A stretch of DNA of 64,000 nt, from assembly GCF_037392515.1 (NCBI RefSeq), contig NC_090283.1:24616249-24680248 (forward strand), written 5' to 3'. Each line of letters opens with the position of its first letter. The stretch's first letter is position 1. Of the stretch, positions 11,500 through 21,663 are shown one piece after another. This DNA is from Haliotis asinina (lineage: Eukaryota > Mollusca > Gastropoda > Lepetellida > Haliotidae). The notes below the pieces were generated by a model, which saw nothing but the letters and a program-made list of their open reading frames with translations, did not search any database and was not told the origin of the DNA. Made by a program: the position numbers and the translations under genes.

Positions 11500-12472
11500 T
11501 TGGGTAGAGGGGTGAAAAGGTGGTACTGAACTTGGTAGGGGTGGAGGGGTGAAGGGTGGTACTAAACTAGGGTGGCGATGGAGGAGTGAAGGGTGATACT
11601 GATGTTAGTGGGAGTGAAAGGTAGTACTGAATTGTGTGGGGATGAAGGGTGGTACTGAAATTGGATTGAGGTAGAGGGAGTGAAGGGTGGTACAGAAGTT
11701 GGATTGGGGTAGAGGTGATGGGTGGTACAGAAGTTGGATTGGGGTAGAGGGGTGAAGGTGGTACAGAAGTTGAATTAGGTTTGAGGGGTGAAGGGTGGTA
11801 TGGAAGTTGATTTGGGTAGAGGGGTGAAGGGTGGTACAGAAGTTGGATGGGGGTAGAGGTGAAGGGTGGTGCAGAAGTTGGATTGGGGTAGAGGTGAAGG
11901 GTGGTGCAGAAGTTGGATTGGGGTAGAGGGGTGAAGGTGGTACAGAAGTTGAATTAGGTTTGAGGGGTGAAGGGTGGTATGGAAGTTGATTTGGGTAGAG
12001 GGGTGAAGGGTGGTACAGAAGTTGGATGGGGGTAGAGGTGAAGGGTGGTGCAGAAGTTGGATTGGGGTAGAGGGGTGAAGGTTGGTATAGAAGTTGGATT
12101 GGAGTAGAGGGGTGAAGGGTGGTATGGAAGTTGGATTGGGGTAGAGGGGTGAAGGGTGGTATGGAAGTTGGATTGGGGTAGAGGTGAACGTTGGTATAGA
12201 AGTTGGATTGGAGTAGAGGGGTGAAGGTGGTACAGAAGTTGATTGGGGTAGAGGGGTGAAGGGTGGTACAGAAGTTGGATGGGGGTAGAGGTGAAGGGTG
12301 GTGCAGAAGTTGGATTGGAGTAGAGGGGTGAAGGTTGGTATAGAAGTTGGATTGGAGTAGAGGGGTGAAGGGTGGTATAGAAGTTGGATGGGGGTTGAGG
12401 GGTGAAGGGTGGTATAGAAGTTGGATTGGGGTAGAGGGGTGAAGGGTGGTATGGAAGTTGGATTGGAATAAA
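11500..12472 (+). repeat. G-rich 36-base minisatellite
   Basis: About 25 variants of a roughly 36-base unit, GGGTAGAGGGGTGAAGGGTG then GTACAGAAGTTGGATT, with higher-order similarity between blocks around 11700-12060. The unit is rich in GGG runs on +. It leaves the minus strand open in three frames, giving false Pro/Ser/Thr/Phe repeat proteins of up to 312 residues. Confidence 0.95.
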
Positions 12473-12480
12473 GGGTGGAA

Positions 12481-12572
12481 TGAGTGTTTTGTGCTGCATT
12501 TAGCAATATTCCAGCTTTGGGGAACACCAGAAATGGGCTTCACACATACACATATGGGGAATCGAACCAGTC
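12481..12572 (-). repeat. SINE-A fragment
   Basis: Tail, body and B box only: TTAGCAATATTCCAGC, ACACCAGAAATGGGCTTC and GGGGAATCGAACC. It abuts the end of the G-rich minisatellite. Confidence 0.8.
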
Positions 12573-13497
12573 TGTTATTTCTTGTGCCTGTTTGGCAGCC
12601 TGTGAAACTTGTTTTAAAATACCACTGATGTAGTCAGAAACTGACACTACGAGTACATCTGGGTACAGATGGTACCTTTCATGGTACCATACTTAATGGT
12701 ACCTTTGATAGTACATGAAATGGTCCAAGGAGGTGATAGGGGAGGGAGGGGGATGTGGAGGAGCGACATGGATCAGGCAGACGTGTTCGCTTTCCCCTAG
12801 ATAACCCCCTTGCCCAACAGAGTGTTCCCATTATCTTCTTACAGAAGTGCTACATTAGACATCACGTAACTCCTGGAATGGTAGGAAGGTCTGATGTAAT
12901 GAGGTATCTCCTACATCTGGAGGTTGTCATGGAGAGATTGTCATGCTTCTTGCAACTCTATGAGACATGGAATATTTGTTTCAATTAAAATGATGTTAAA
13001 ATACCAGAATTATGAGTGAATTCAGAGGAGGACCTGGAATATTCCTCCTTAACATAAGAAACTGTTGCCGTGGTAATTTGAACATTTTGGCGATTGATCA
13101 TATCTTTAATGCATGAATGGTTTCTGTTGGTATCTCATGCTATGGCTGCCTATATATCTAGACTAACAGCTAGACTCTGACATGAACATATACTGATGGA
13201 AATTATTAAGGGAATACATGAACGTACAACTGTTCCCTTAACACTTGTACTTTCATGTGTTCCTCTATTTATTTCCATCAATATATTTTACAGAAGAAAA
13301 ACAATTCATAAAAGAAAAAAAATATATAATGAGAAGGAGAGAGACTTTCCTCCTGTGGAAATCTAGACTTGCCACATTTTCTAGACTTGCAAGGGATCTT
13401 GGATATATTTGTTTCACCCTCTGTAGGAGTCTTTTCTTGGTAGGGGGTGGTATTCTGTGTGAAAGATTTATGTCAGGCCTGTGTCAGTCATTTCTCA

Positions 13498-13658
13498 TGA
13501 TGGATAACCAAGTGGTTAAAGTGTTTGCAAGGTCATGCTAAAGACCCGGGTTCGATTCCCCACATGGGTACAATGTGGAGTCCATTTCGCGTGTGCCCTG
13601 GAGTGATATTACTGGAATATTGCTAAAAGCAGTGTGAAACCATGCAGTCTCACTCATT
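13498..13658 (+). repeat. SINE-A copy
   Basis: Complete head to tail: AACCAAGTGGTTAAAG, ACCCGGGTTCGATTCCCC with an intact B box, ATGGGTACAATGTGGAG, and TACTGGAATATTGCTAAAAG. Confidence 0.92.
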
Positions 13659-13780
13659 ATTATTGATGTTTTAGCAGCAATTATCTCCCTTGGATTGTTT
13701 TCTTAAGAATAAATCTTTGTAGGACATAGCATATGAAATATTGCTGCTGTTTAGTCACTCACTCACTCTGAACTACCAGT

Positions 13781-14236
13781 CCAAACAGCCTCTCCAACAG
13801 CCATCTTCAAAATCCATTCCAAATAATGATCCTAAACAACACTTATGAACAACTTCCCAAACCGCCTCTCCAACAGCCATCCTCAAAATCCATTCCAAAT
13901 AATGATCCTAAACAACACTTATGAACAACTTCCCAAACAGCCTCTCCAACAGCCATCCTCAAAATCCATTCCAAATAATGATCCTAAACAACACTTATGA
14001 ACAACTTCCCAAACAGCCTCTCCAACAGCCATCCTCAAAATCCATTCCAAATAATGATCCTAAACAACACTTATGAACAATTTCCCAAACAGCCTCTCCA
14101 ACAGCCATCCTCAAAATCCATTCCAAATAATGATCCTAAACAACACTTATGAACAATTTCCCAAACAGCCTCTCCAACAGCCATCCTCAAAATCCATTCC
14201 AAATAATGATCCTAAACAACACTTATGAACAACTTG
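13781..14236 (+). repeat. 76-base tandem repeat, six copies
   Basis: Six copies of exactly 76 bases starting at 13781, 13857, 13933, 14009, 14085 and 14161. Each has CCAAACAGCCTCTCCAACAG, AATCCATTCCAAATAATGAT and AACAACACTTATGAACAA. Only a few positions vary (CCATCTT/CCATCCT, AACTT/AATTT). Confidence 0.97.
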
Positions 14237-14411
14237 AACAACCGTTCTAAACAATCTCTTTAATGACCATCATGAGCAACCCATCCAGACAACCTGCGCA
14301 ACTGGTGCAACATCTCATTTGATCATTCTGGGCAGTCATCACTCGGTTTCAGCCCAGCCTTGACCTCTGCTCTCCGTTCAATCCAACTTTGTCACTCATT
14401 AATCATGAGAT

Positions 14412-14582
14412 TTGGTAGTCAGGTTCGTTGACTCGGCTGACATATTGTATATTATCCCAGTTGTGTAGATTGATGCTCATGCTGTTTATCGCTGTATTTT
14501 GTCCAGACTTGAATATTTACAGACGTCACCATATAGCTGAAGTATTGCTCAGCATGGCTTAAAACTAAACACTCACTCACTG
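14412..14582 (+). repeat. SINE-B copy
   Basis: GTCAGGTTCGTTGACTCGG, GATTGATGCTCATGCTGTT, TTGTCCAGACTTGAATATTT, then ACCATATAGCTG and ACTAAACACTCACTCACTG. Confidence 0.85.
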
Positions 14583-14902
14583 ACCATGGTAGCCATAGAC
14601 CATGTTTCCGTCTGAAAAGCATACCTACATTAGACTGGAGATTCTTGGTTAGAAGCGGTCCATGGCAACCTCTACAGCTGAAAGACTTCATCAGATAGAC
14701 TGTATGCTGGGCTAGGTTACTTGGTTGATAGTGTTTGATTCTACCTGAACTCCATGGATCTCCCTTCATAATATCAGTCACTTGATTTTGTGGTTCGAAC
14801 TCAGCTACCTCCCTGTCTTCAAGTGGAATTTTGCAAATTGAATATCCAACAACAGACAAATAATCCTGATTGGAATAAGACATCACTTGGTTGTTGTTGC
14901 AG

Positions 14903-15025
14903 ATTGCCCCCGATGCAGCGCCGGATTGGTGGAGTGTTCATGAAACATGCAGAACAGCTGAAGCGGTTGTACATGGACTACTGTGGCAACCACCCCAAGG
15001 CCGTCTCAGTGCTGCAGATACACAG
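14903..15025 (+). CDS. ARHGEF7: PIX exon 3: DH domain
   Basis: Residues about 64-105: LPPMQRRIGGVFMKH, then LKRLYMDYCGNHPKAVSVL, matching the PIX block QRVGGCFL...LYLTYCANHPSAVNVL. The acceptor TTGCAG ends at 14902 and the donor GTGAG follows AG at 15026. It enters and leaves in phase 2. The donor side of intron 3 carries an imperfect CTAC tetranucleotide tract. Confidence 0.94.
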
Positions 15026-15107
15026 GTGAGTTGGCTGAAGTACTACAAGATGCCAAGCAGAGTTGCCTCCCTTTGGTCTCTTTATATTGTTAGTATAGTG
15101 TCTGCTT

Positions 15108-15208
15108 GTGTTTACCTACCTACCTACCTCCCTAACCATCCATCCAACCAACCACCCACCCACCTACCTACCTACTTGCCTGCCTGCCTGCCTACCTACA
15201 TACATACC
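15108..15208 (+). repeat. Imperfect CTAC/CATC/CTGC tract
   Basis: Tetranucleotide run just after PIX exon 3: CTAC units decay to CATC, CAAC, CACC and TGCC units, then CATA. Polymorphic-type sequence, not coding. Confidence 0.93.
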
Positions 15209-15571
15209 AGGCAGGACAACTTTGTGTTTGGTTTGCTGTGTCACTGGCAAACAGTGTAGATGTTGGAGAATTGATGTGATGTGGTCATGTCTCGGTGATC
15301 TTGTTGTATATATTACAGATTTCAAGACACATTGTAGAATTGTTTAAAAAAAATTATTTGTTATCCATAAAAAGTCTTTATGTCATAATGTAAATAAGAT
15401 TCTGCAAAATGTTCTACCAAAAGCAGACTTCAGTAGTTTGCAGATACTTCAGTTTTTGACAGCTGCCTGTCAGGTTTGCTGAATGACAGGTATTGACAGG
15501 TGAGGGATAGCTATATACATCAGGTATTGTCAGGTGAGTGACAGTTATATACGTTATTGATGTGTTTTCAG

Positions 15572-15710
15572 GGAGGACCTGAGTAGATTCATGGAAAGTG
15601 TTGGCGCCACGCCCCCCGGGGCAATGACTCTCACCACCAACCTATCCAAGCCCTTCACTCGACTCGACCGATACCCTAGTCTGCTTAAGGAGCTGGAGAG
15701 GCACATTGAG
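15572..15710 (+). CDS. ARHGEF7: PIX exon 4: DH conserved region
   Basis: Residues about 105-151: [16 protein letters not shown], then [19 protein letters not shown] and KELERHIE. The LSKPF-RL-YP-LLKEL string is the most conserved DH-domain block, in the helix that contacts the GTPase switch regions, and is almost identical to vertebrate PIX. This is the strongest single piece of evidence for the gene. It ends in phase 0 at GAG, before GTATGC. Confidence 0.96.
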
Positions 15711-15754
15711 GTATGCCTTGTATCCTTCGTATCCGGTCAAACCTTGTTAGTCCA

Positions 15755-15934
15755 GAGGGCATTGGAGTTAAAGTGGTTGAAGTGTTCACTCTTCATGACG
15801 AAGGCCCAGGTTCGATTCCCTAAATGGGTATAATGTGTGATGCCCATTTCTGATATTGAACATTGCTGAAAGCTGTGTAAAACCGCTCGCTCGCTCGCTC
15901 ACTCACTCACTCACTCACTCACTCACTCACTCAG
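15755..15934 (+). repeat. SINE-A copy
   Basis: AAAGTGGTTGAAGTGTTC, CCCAGGTTCGATTCCC, ATGGGTATAATGTGTGATGC, then a shortened body, and a CTCG/CTCA tail of about 12 units. It starts about 45 bases after the exon 4 donor. Confidence 0.88.
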
Positions 15935-16304
15935 GACATTTTTCTGAGTACATTTCATATGCTTATCTTATTTTGTCAGGTATTAATATTATTAATTTGA
16001 TCAAAAATATTCAAAATGTTGTTTCATGTTGGCAGTGGAGAACTCACTCGGCCCTAGTTTGTCCAAACACTGTTAAACTGGAAAACCAACACAGATCAGC
16101 ACTAAACTTGATCTTTGATGTGTCCATGTGTATGCAGTGTCTAGTCATTACCTTGTGTCTCAGTTAGCCATGCAAGTTGCCAGTAAATTACTCTTGTAAC
16201 AGATCACTATTATGTGAAAGGAAATCTTGTTATTTGAATAAAATTGAACCTTAGCTGTTAGTATCATTTATTATTAATTATTGTTAATGAAATTATTTTT
16301 ACAG

Positions 16305-16364
16305 GAAAGCCATCCAGATCGAGGGGACACGCAAAGGGCGATAGCAGTGTACAGAGATATAGCA
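16305..16364 (+). CDS. ARHGEF7: PIX exon 5: DH domain
   Basis: A 60-base exon, 20 codons, phase 0 at both ends: ESHPDRGDTQRAIAVYRDIA. It matches the vertebrate block DYHTDRQDIQKSMAAF directly after the conserved DH motif. The acceptor is TTTTTACAG and the donor is GTAAGT. The frame stays open well past the donor, but the continuation is AT-rich and unlike PIX. Confidence 0.9.
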
Positions 16365-16829
16365 GTAAGTGACGCCACTTTAACTTCATGTCATTTGAAA
16401 AACAAATTTAAACTTGAATTCATCGCCTCAGAACTGTATCCAAAACCAGATCATTTTCTCTTCTTAACTAACTGTAATGCCAAGGACCTAAATGAAGTAA
16501 CTATCAATTTCCTTCAGGTTCAGAATCTTCTACCTCACTGGTCATCTTATCCGTTTTCAGTGAAGTTATTTGTTTTTATCCAAATTTCCAGAGATTAAAT
16601 TCATTAGTCGACATCAAAACTCTGTCCCAATAACAATCAGACTCTTTGGCATCATTAATATGATACTGTCACATTTAAAACGCTTAATTGCTGATGTTGC
16701 GTGCAGGCAGTAAAGTTCCTTACTTATAGTGTAGATACAAATCTTGGATGCAATACCTCCCAAAAGGAGTCTGTACTTAGCTGCCAAAGTGTGATCCCTA
16801 AGATAACATATGCATGCTTGGTGTTACAG

Positions 16830-16910
16830 AATTCGTGTTTAGAAGTACGTAAACTGAAGGAAATGGAGCTGGAGATTGTGACGAGTACAATAGCTGGCTG
16901 GGAGGGAGAG
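16830..16910 (+). CDS. ARHGEF7: PIX exon 6: end of DH domain
   Basis: Residues 172-198: NSCLEVRKLKEMELE, then IVTSTIAGWEGE, matching vertebrate CQEVRKRKELELQILTEAI and NWEGD. This is the last DH helix and the DH-PH linker. The acceptor is TTACAG and the donor is GTAAGA. Phase is 0 at both ends. Confidence 0.92.
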
Positions 16911-17477
16911 GTAAGACGATGTTTAGTGTCTGAGAGTGAAGAGTGAGGCGTCTGTAATTACGTCTGTAAACATTTTCCGTGTTGTGAGAGTCAGATGATG
17001 GCATTAACTCCTCAGGGGTGAGCCCAGAAATTTGACCTCTGAAGTGAGAGTCTGTAGTGTGAACTTCTGAGGTATGAACTCTCGACAAGGGAACCTCCTG
17101 TGATCTTTTTCTGCCGTGACCTTAACCTCTGGTCAGACTCCTGTGGCCTTGACCTTAAAACCTGACATTGAAATCTGTTGTACTTGTTGCATCTATAGTT
17201 ATGATGTTTTTGTAGTCTTAGCCTCCTGAGGTTCTAGTCTCTAATGATCTTAGCCTCCCAAGGACTTAGGCTCCCGAAGTCTTTTGAGGCTCATACTTTG
17301 ACCCTGACCTCCAGTGATTTTACTCTCTCAAGGTCAGAGCATTCATTCCAACTTCATGGTTACAGATAAATCTTAGGCTCTGAAATTTAGAACCGTTTGT
17401 TATCTGAGTTCGGGTCTGTTTCGTGTCTGTATTACTGTATGGCCCATGTTTATTCCACTGCAATATCTGTGTTCCAG

Positions 17478-17627
17478 TCTATAGCCAGTCTGGGTGAGGT
17501 GGTCCACCTGTCACAGGTCAAGCTGCACAAGCAGACAGGGGAGAAGCATGACCGGATATTTGTCCTGTTCCCCAACGTGCTGGTCATGTTGTCCATGAGT
17601 GCCAGACTCAGCGGGTACCAGTATGAG
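17478..17627 (+). CDS. ARHGEF7: PIX exon 7: PH domain, first half
   Basis: Residues 199-248: SIASLGEVVHLSQVKLH, then EKHDRIFVLFPNVLVMLS and MSARLSGYQYE. It matches the first PH-domain strands of PIX (IKTLGNVTYMSQV, RYLLLFPNVLLMLS, GFIYQ). The acceptor is TTCCAG and the donor is GTAAAA. It holds exactly 50 codons in phase 0. The PH domain of this family binds phosphoinositides. A full-length SINE-B begins about 25 bases after the donor. Confidence 0.95.
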
Positions 17628-17651
17628 GTAAAACTCCATATCTGTTTTTGA

Positions 17652-17900
17652 CCCATGAAGGTCCCAGCAACCCACATTCACCATAGAAGGCGACTATGCT
17701 TGTCCTAAGAGGCGACTAACGGGATTGGGTTATCAGGCTCGCTGACTTGGTTGACACAGGTCATCTGTTCCCGATTGCGCAGATCGATGCTCATGTTGTT
17801 GATCACTTGATTGTCTGGTCCAAATTCGATTATTTACAGACCGCTGCCATATAGCTGGAATATTGCTGAGTGCGGCGTAAAACTAAACTCACTCACTCAC
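17652..17900 (+). repeat. SINE-B copy, well preserved
   Basis: Near-complete: CAGCAACCCACATTCACC, GTCCTAAGAGGCGACTAACG, GCTCGCTGACTTGGTTGACA, GCGCAGATCGATGCTCATG, ATTGTCTGGTCC, GCCATATAGCTGGAATATTG, GCGGCGTAAAACTAAACTC and CACTCACTCAC. Useful as the reference copy for the family. Confidence 0.92.
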
Positions 17901-17944
17901 CCATATCAGTTTATTTGTTTTGTTGCTTGCTGAATACGCGCACA

Positions 17945-18055
17945 GCAGTATTCCAGCTAAATGATGCTGGCCTGTAAATAATCAAATCTGGACTACATAA
18001 TCCAGTGCTTGACATCAAGAGCATCGACATGCGTAGTTGGAGACAAGCATGGGTT
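17945..18055 (-). repeat. SINE-B fragment
   Basis: Reverse-strand remnant next to the complete + copy: GTATTCCAGCTAAATGATG, CTGTAAATAATCAAATCTGG, AATCCAGTGCTTGACATCAA and GAGCATCGACATGCG. Together they make a tail-to-tail inverted pair in intron 7. Confidence 0.75.
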
Positions 18056-18204
18056 GCTGAGATAGGGTTTGTGGTGTAACTGGTTATGAAGACGATTGTC
18101 CATTCTGAAAATCTGGGCCCTCGTGCAAATATTTATTTTAACAGTTGATTCTAATGTTCTTGTTATTTGTTTGTGGTTGTTTACTGTTGTTATCTCCCCT
18201 ACAG

Positions 18205-18283
18205 GGCAAGCTGCCACTGAGTGGGATGTCTGTCAACCGGTGTGAAGACCAGGAGACCTACCCAAACGGTTTCGAGATCTCTG
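18205..18283 (+). CDS. ARHGEF7: PIX exon 8: PH domain, middle
   Basis: Residues 249-274: GKLPLSGMSVNRCEDQE, then TYPNGFEIS, matching vertebrate GKLPTTGMTITKLED and NAFEIS. The acceptor is CCCCTACAG and the donor is GTAACT. It leaves in phase 1. A degenerate GATGA-type minisatellite fills most of the following 700-base intron. Confidence 0.94.
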
Positions 18284-18309
18284 GTAACTAGGCATAGAGC
18301 TTACTCACT

Positions 18310-18880
18310 TTTGCTGATAAGATGGTGGGGCGGTGATGAGATGGGTAGAACATGCTGAGGTGGTTGGGCCATTATGAAGTGGGTGGGGTGGGCCATAATG
18401 AGGTGGTTTGGACAAGATGAAATGGTTGCGCCATGATGAGGTACGTGAGCCGTGATGAGATGGTTTGGTCATGATGAAATGCTTAGGCCGTAATGAGATG
18501 GTTGGGTTGTGATAAAAGGGATGGGATGGGATGGGATGGTTAGACCATGATGAAATGAGTGGGCCAAAATGAGATGGTTGGGTCATGATGAAATGGTGGG
18601 GCCATGAATCAGGTGCGAAAGCCGTGATGAGGTGGCTAGGTCATGATGAAATGGGCCATGAGGAAATGCTATTGAGATGGTTGGACCATGATGAGATAGT
18701 TGGAGCGTGATGAGATGGTTTGGTCTTAAGGAAGTGGTTTGGCTGTGATGAAATCGTTGGGCCATGGTGAGGTAAGTGAGCTGTGATGAGGTAGGTGGTT
18801 CTTGATGACATGGTTTGGCCAGGACAAGATTTGTGGGTCATGATGAAATGGTTGGGCCTTGTTGAGATGAGATAGGAAAA
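18310..18880 (+). repeat. Degenerate GATGAAATGGTTGGGCC minisatellite
   Basis: About 25 strongly diverged units of roughly 19-21 bases with core CATGATGAAATGGTTGGGCC. It fills intron 8 between exon 8 and about 100 bases before exon 9. The minus strand gives false His/Pro/Ser/Thr open frames. Confidence 0.9.
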
Positions 18881-18984
18881 ACTTCTTGATGAACATGTTC
18901 ATCCAGAAGTTCACTGTCAGCGTCCCTGTTGCTCAGCGTAAACCATTCCTCTTTGCATGAAAGTCACACTGTGCTGTGTTTCAG

Positions 18985-19112
18985 GTAACATGATAGAGAA
19001 GATGGTGGTGACATGCGGCACCAAGGTGGAGGTGGGGCCATGGTTAGAAACTCTCCGACAGCAGGTCAACCAGACGTATCATTCCTCCTCCACCAAACCA
19101 CAGAGCTTACAG
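18985..19112 (+). CDS. ARHGEF7: PIX exon 9: end of PH domain
   Basis: Residues about 275-317: NMIEKMVVTCGTKVE, then VGPWLETLRQQVNQ and SSSTKPQSLQ. This is the C-terminal PH helix (vertebrate SMIERILVSC, LQEWVEHLQKQ) running into the linker. The acceptor is TTTCAG and the first donor is GTGAGC at 19113. The last bases of the exon with this donor are repeated tandemly downstream (see the 47-bp array), so alternative donors exist. I chose the first donor because it keeps phase 0 into exon 10. Confidence 0.93.
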
Positions 19113-19494
19113 GTGAGCCACCCCCATACCTGACTCCCAGGTATTCACAGAGCTTACAGGTGAGCCACCCCCATACCCGACTCCCAGGTATTCACAGAGC
19201 TTACAGGTGAGCCACCCCCATACCCGACTCACAGGTATTCACAGAGCTTACAGGTGAGCCACCCCCATACCCGACTCCCAGGTAATCACAGAGCTTACAG
19301 GTGAGCCACCCCCCATACCCGACTCACAGGTAATCACAGAGCTTACAGGTGAGCCACCCCCATGCCCGACTCACAGGTAATCACAGAGCTTACAGGTGAG
19401 TCACCCCCATACCCGACTCACAGGTAATCACAGAGCTTACAGGTGAGCCACCCCCATACCCGACTCCCAGGTAATCACAGAGCTTTCAGGTGAG
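19102..19494 (+). repeat. 47-base array duplicating exon 9 donor
   Basis: Nine occurrences of AGAGCTTACAGGTGAG at about 47-base spacing. The first is the true end of PIX exon 9 with its donor (junction after 19112). The following copies each carry the last exon bases, a GTGAGC-type donor, a CCACCCCCATACC spacer, and CCCAGGTAATCACAG or CACAGGTATTCACAG, which looks like an acceptor. Copies differ at only a few positions. Confidence 0.96.
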
Positions 19495-19923
19495 TGGTCC
19501 GCTCATAGAGCTTGCCGTTGACTGGTGACTGACAATACCTCAATGATAATTGAAAACTATTTGAAGCATGGGTATCAGATCATACTAAGAAGTACAAGAG
19601 CCAATACCGAAAACAGCAGATAATAAGAAAAACAAATTTAGAGTTATCTCCCTTCCATCAATTTGCATTTGCAAAAAATCAGTAAATCATACTGGACTCA
19701 GTTATTTGAAATAAAGAATTACTGTGAATGTGAAATGTTACTGGCTTGTAAGCAGAGTATACTGAAAATAATAAAGAGTGGTCAGGGTCTGCTCCAGACT
19801 GAATTCTTTACAGCCCACAGTGATGTAACTGGCATGCATATGTATACATGCAGACTGTAACATAAAACAACAAAGAAACACTGACCTACCCTATATGATC
19901 ACACCAACACATGGCTGTTTTAG

Positions 19924-20158
19924 ATCTCCATCTCCACATCTCAGCCTAGCATCAGCACGGTGAAGACGCAGGCCAAGACTGCCCAGGTGATGCAGACCCA
20001 CATCCACCAGTCTCCTCCTCACCACAAGCCAGTGCACAAGACCTGGAGCATGTCCTGTCTCCGCCCCTCCCCACCACTCCGCCCCGCCCTCATGTGCAGG
20101 GATGAGGCACTTAAGAGCCCCAAGGCTAACCGCAAGTCCACAGCCAAGAGGAAACCAG
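19924..20158 (+). CDS. ARHGEF7: PIX exon 10: basic/proline linker
   Basis: Residues 318-396. It opens with a Ser/Thr/Gln stretch (ISISTSQPSISTVKTQ), continues with a His/Pro segment and holds WSMSCLRPSPPLRPAL, the counterpart of vertebrate WSLSCLRPAPPLRPSA. It ends with a Lys/Arg-rich piece, SPKANRKSTAKRKPG. The conserved SCLRP-PPLRP segment is a hallmark of PIX. The acceptor is TTTTAG and the donor is GTAAGA. It leaves in phase 1. Confidence 0.93.
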
Positions 20159-20669
20159 GTAAGACTGAAATGTCTTACTTTGAGGATTAATGTGGAACAT
20201 GATTTGAAAAGGGGATTTGTGGCGATCCTGAGTCAGGAAATGTTTCCTTGTGAAGATGCTGGGTTATGTTAGGTTCAGCTATGTGTACTTGTCCCTTTGT
20301 GGAGGTCTGGGGTTAGGTTAGGTCCCCATCCACTTGTGCTGGTGTCCTTGTAGGGGTCTTTGAGTAGGACAGGTCTCTCTACCCACCTCTATTGGTTCTA
20401 AGAAGTGCCTTTGTTGAAACAGGAAGTCATCTTCGATGAAGCATGATGCCCCAAAGGTACGGATCATTGATCATGATCTTCTGCAGTAGTAATCTCACTT
20501 TATTGTCATAAAGCAGGAATATTGCTGAGGGAGGTCTTGAACAACAAACCAGCTAATGTCTTTTGACATTCATCAAAATGTGTCTTAGAAATTATCCTAA
20601 AATTAATAGTTTGAACAACTGGAAATGAGATCCACCACAACAAATTAGGTTGATTTGTGTTATTGTCCC

Positions 20670-21040
20670 TATACTAATATTAGTGCGAATAGTATTAGGC
20701 TCTATCTGTCTGTATCTATGGATTGGAATATCTTAAGAACCGTTGACTAGATTCTTTTCATATTTGGTATCTGGGTGTATCTCAGTAAAAGAAAGGCCTC
20801 AGTCACAGTTGGTGACCTTGACCTTCATCTCAAGGTCACACGGGGACCTTTCTTTTAGCAAGATATCTCATTCTCTGGAGATAAACATTCTCTGGATTTT
20901 CTTCATATTCAACACCAAGCTATATCCTGGGAAGGTGCAGGGCCCAGTCAATTTTGGCGACCTTCAGTTAATTTTCAAGGTCATGGCAGCTGGGGTTTTT
21001 TTTAGGAGTTTCATACGCTGTTCAAGGTCTGAGTGACTCT
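20670..21040 (+). repeat. Interspersed repeat with AGGTCA motifs
   Basis: It contains TGACCTTGACCTTCATCTCA followed by AGGTCAC, and a further TCAAGGTCA near 20978. Similar GACCTTGACCTT repeats are common in marine invertebrate DNA. Two halves share TTCTTTTCATATTTGG- and TTCTTCATATTCAA-like pieces. Family unknown to me. Confidence 0.45.
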
Positions 21041-21663
21041 TCAAAATATTTTTGTGTGTGAACAACTGCAGTGCAAGATATCAAAAGAGTTTGAGAGTAA
21101 TGGTTTTGTTGACATTTTACTTTGTCTTAAACTTCACTTTCATTTCACTTAAGTTTGATTTGATAATATGTGGCAGGGGATTATGTCACCTTAGTGACAT
21201 TGCTTGTGAAATCATAATTAGGCTCATTGTCAATGCAAGCTTTACGAAAACCTAACTGATCACTTTTGATCATGCATTATTCAATCAGCATGAATAACGT
21301 GCATATGATTAATGATTTCAAGATTGTTATAAGAATGATGTGAAAGGCAAGAAAAATCATGTTTTGATGTTTTAAGATTTGAGCAACTTTAACACTTAAT
21401 TCTCTGTTGATGTTTGTCAATTAATTTCTTGATATGACTTTTTTTTTGCTAAGTGCGGACCGGTTCTGGTGACGATTACGATGATGCTTGGCATAGATGT
21501 TAGTGAATAGCTGGTTCATGTTGTGTCTAGACTGTTAAGTCGTTCATTTCTGTTGTCAATTTCAGAATTATATTTGTACTTTTCAACTGCCATATTTCAT
21601 GTTTCACTTGATGAATATTTTTTTCCTACAAATGGAACTTCAGCCTAGTTGATGTATTCGATT

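Noticed and set aside
11605-12543. 312-, 250- and 181-residue open frames on the minus strand
   Set aside because: All three overlap in different frames of the G-rich minisatellite and encode only its Pro/Ser/Thr/Phe repeat; the open frames come from unit composition.
13781-14236. CRISPR-like regular repeats
   Set aside because: The 76-base units are contiguous with no unique spacers, and the genome is an animal's.
14452-14886. 144-residue minus-strand frame
   Set aside because: Its left part crosses a SINE-B on the opposite strand, it ends just before a true PIX exon on +, and it shows no domain.
18305-18914. Several His/Pro/Ser-rich minus-strand frames
   Set aside because: They follow the degenerate GATGA minisatellite inside PIX intron 8.
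19013-19210. 65-residue frame with PPPYLTPRYSQSLQ repeats
   Set aside because: It is an off-frame reading of PIX exon 9 and the 47-base donor array; the PH-domain frame is the real one.
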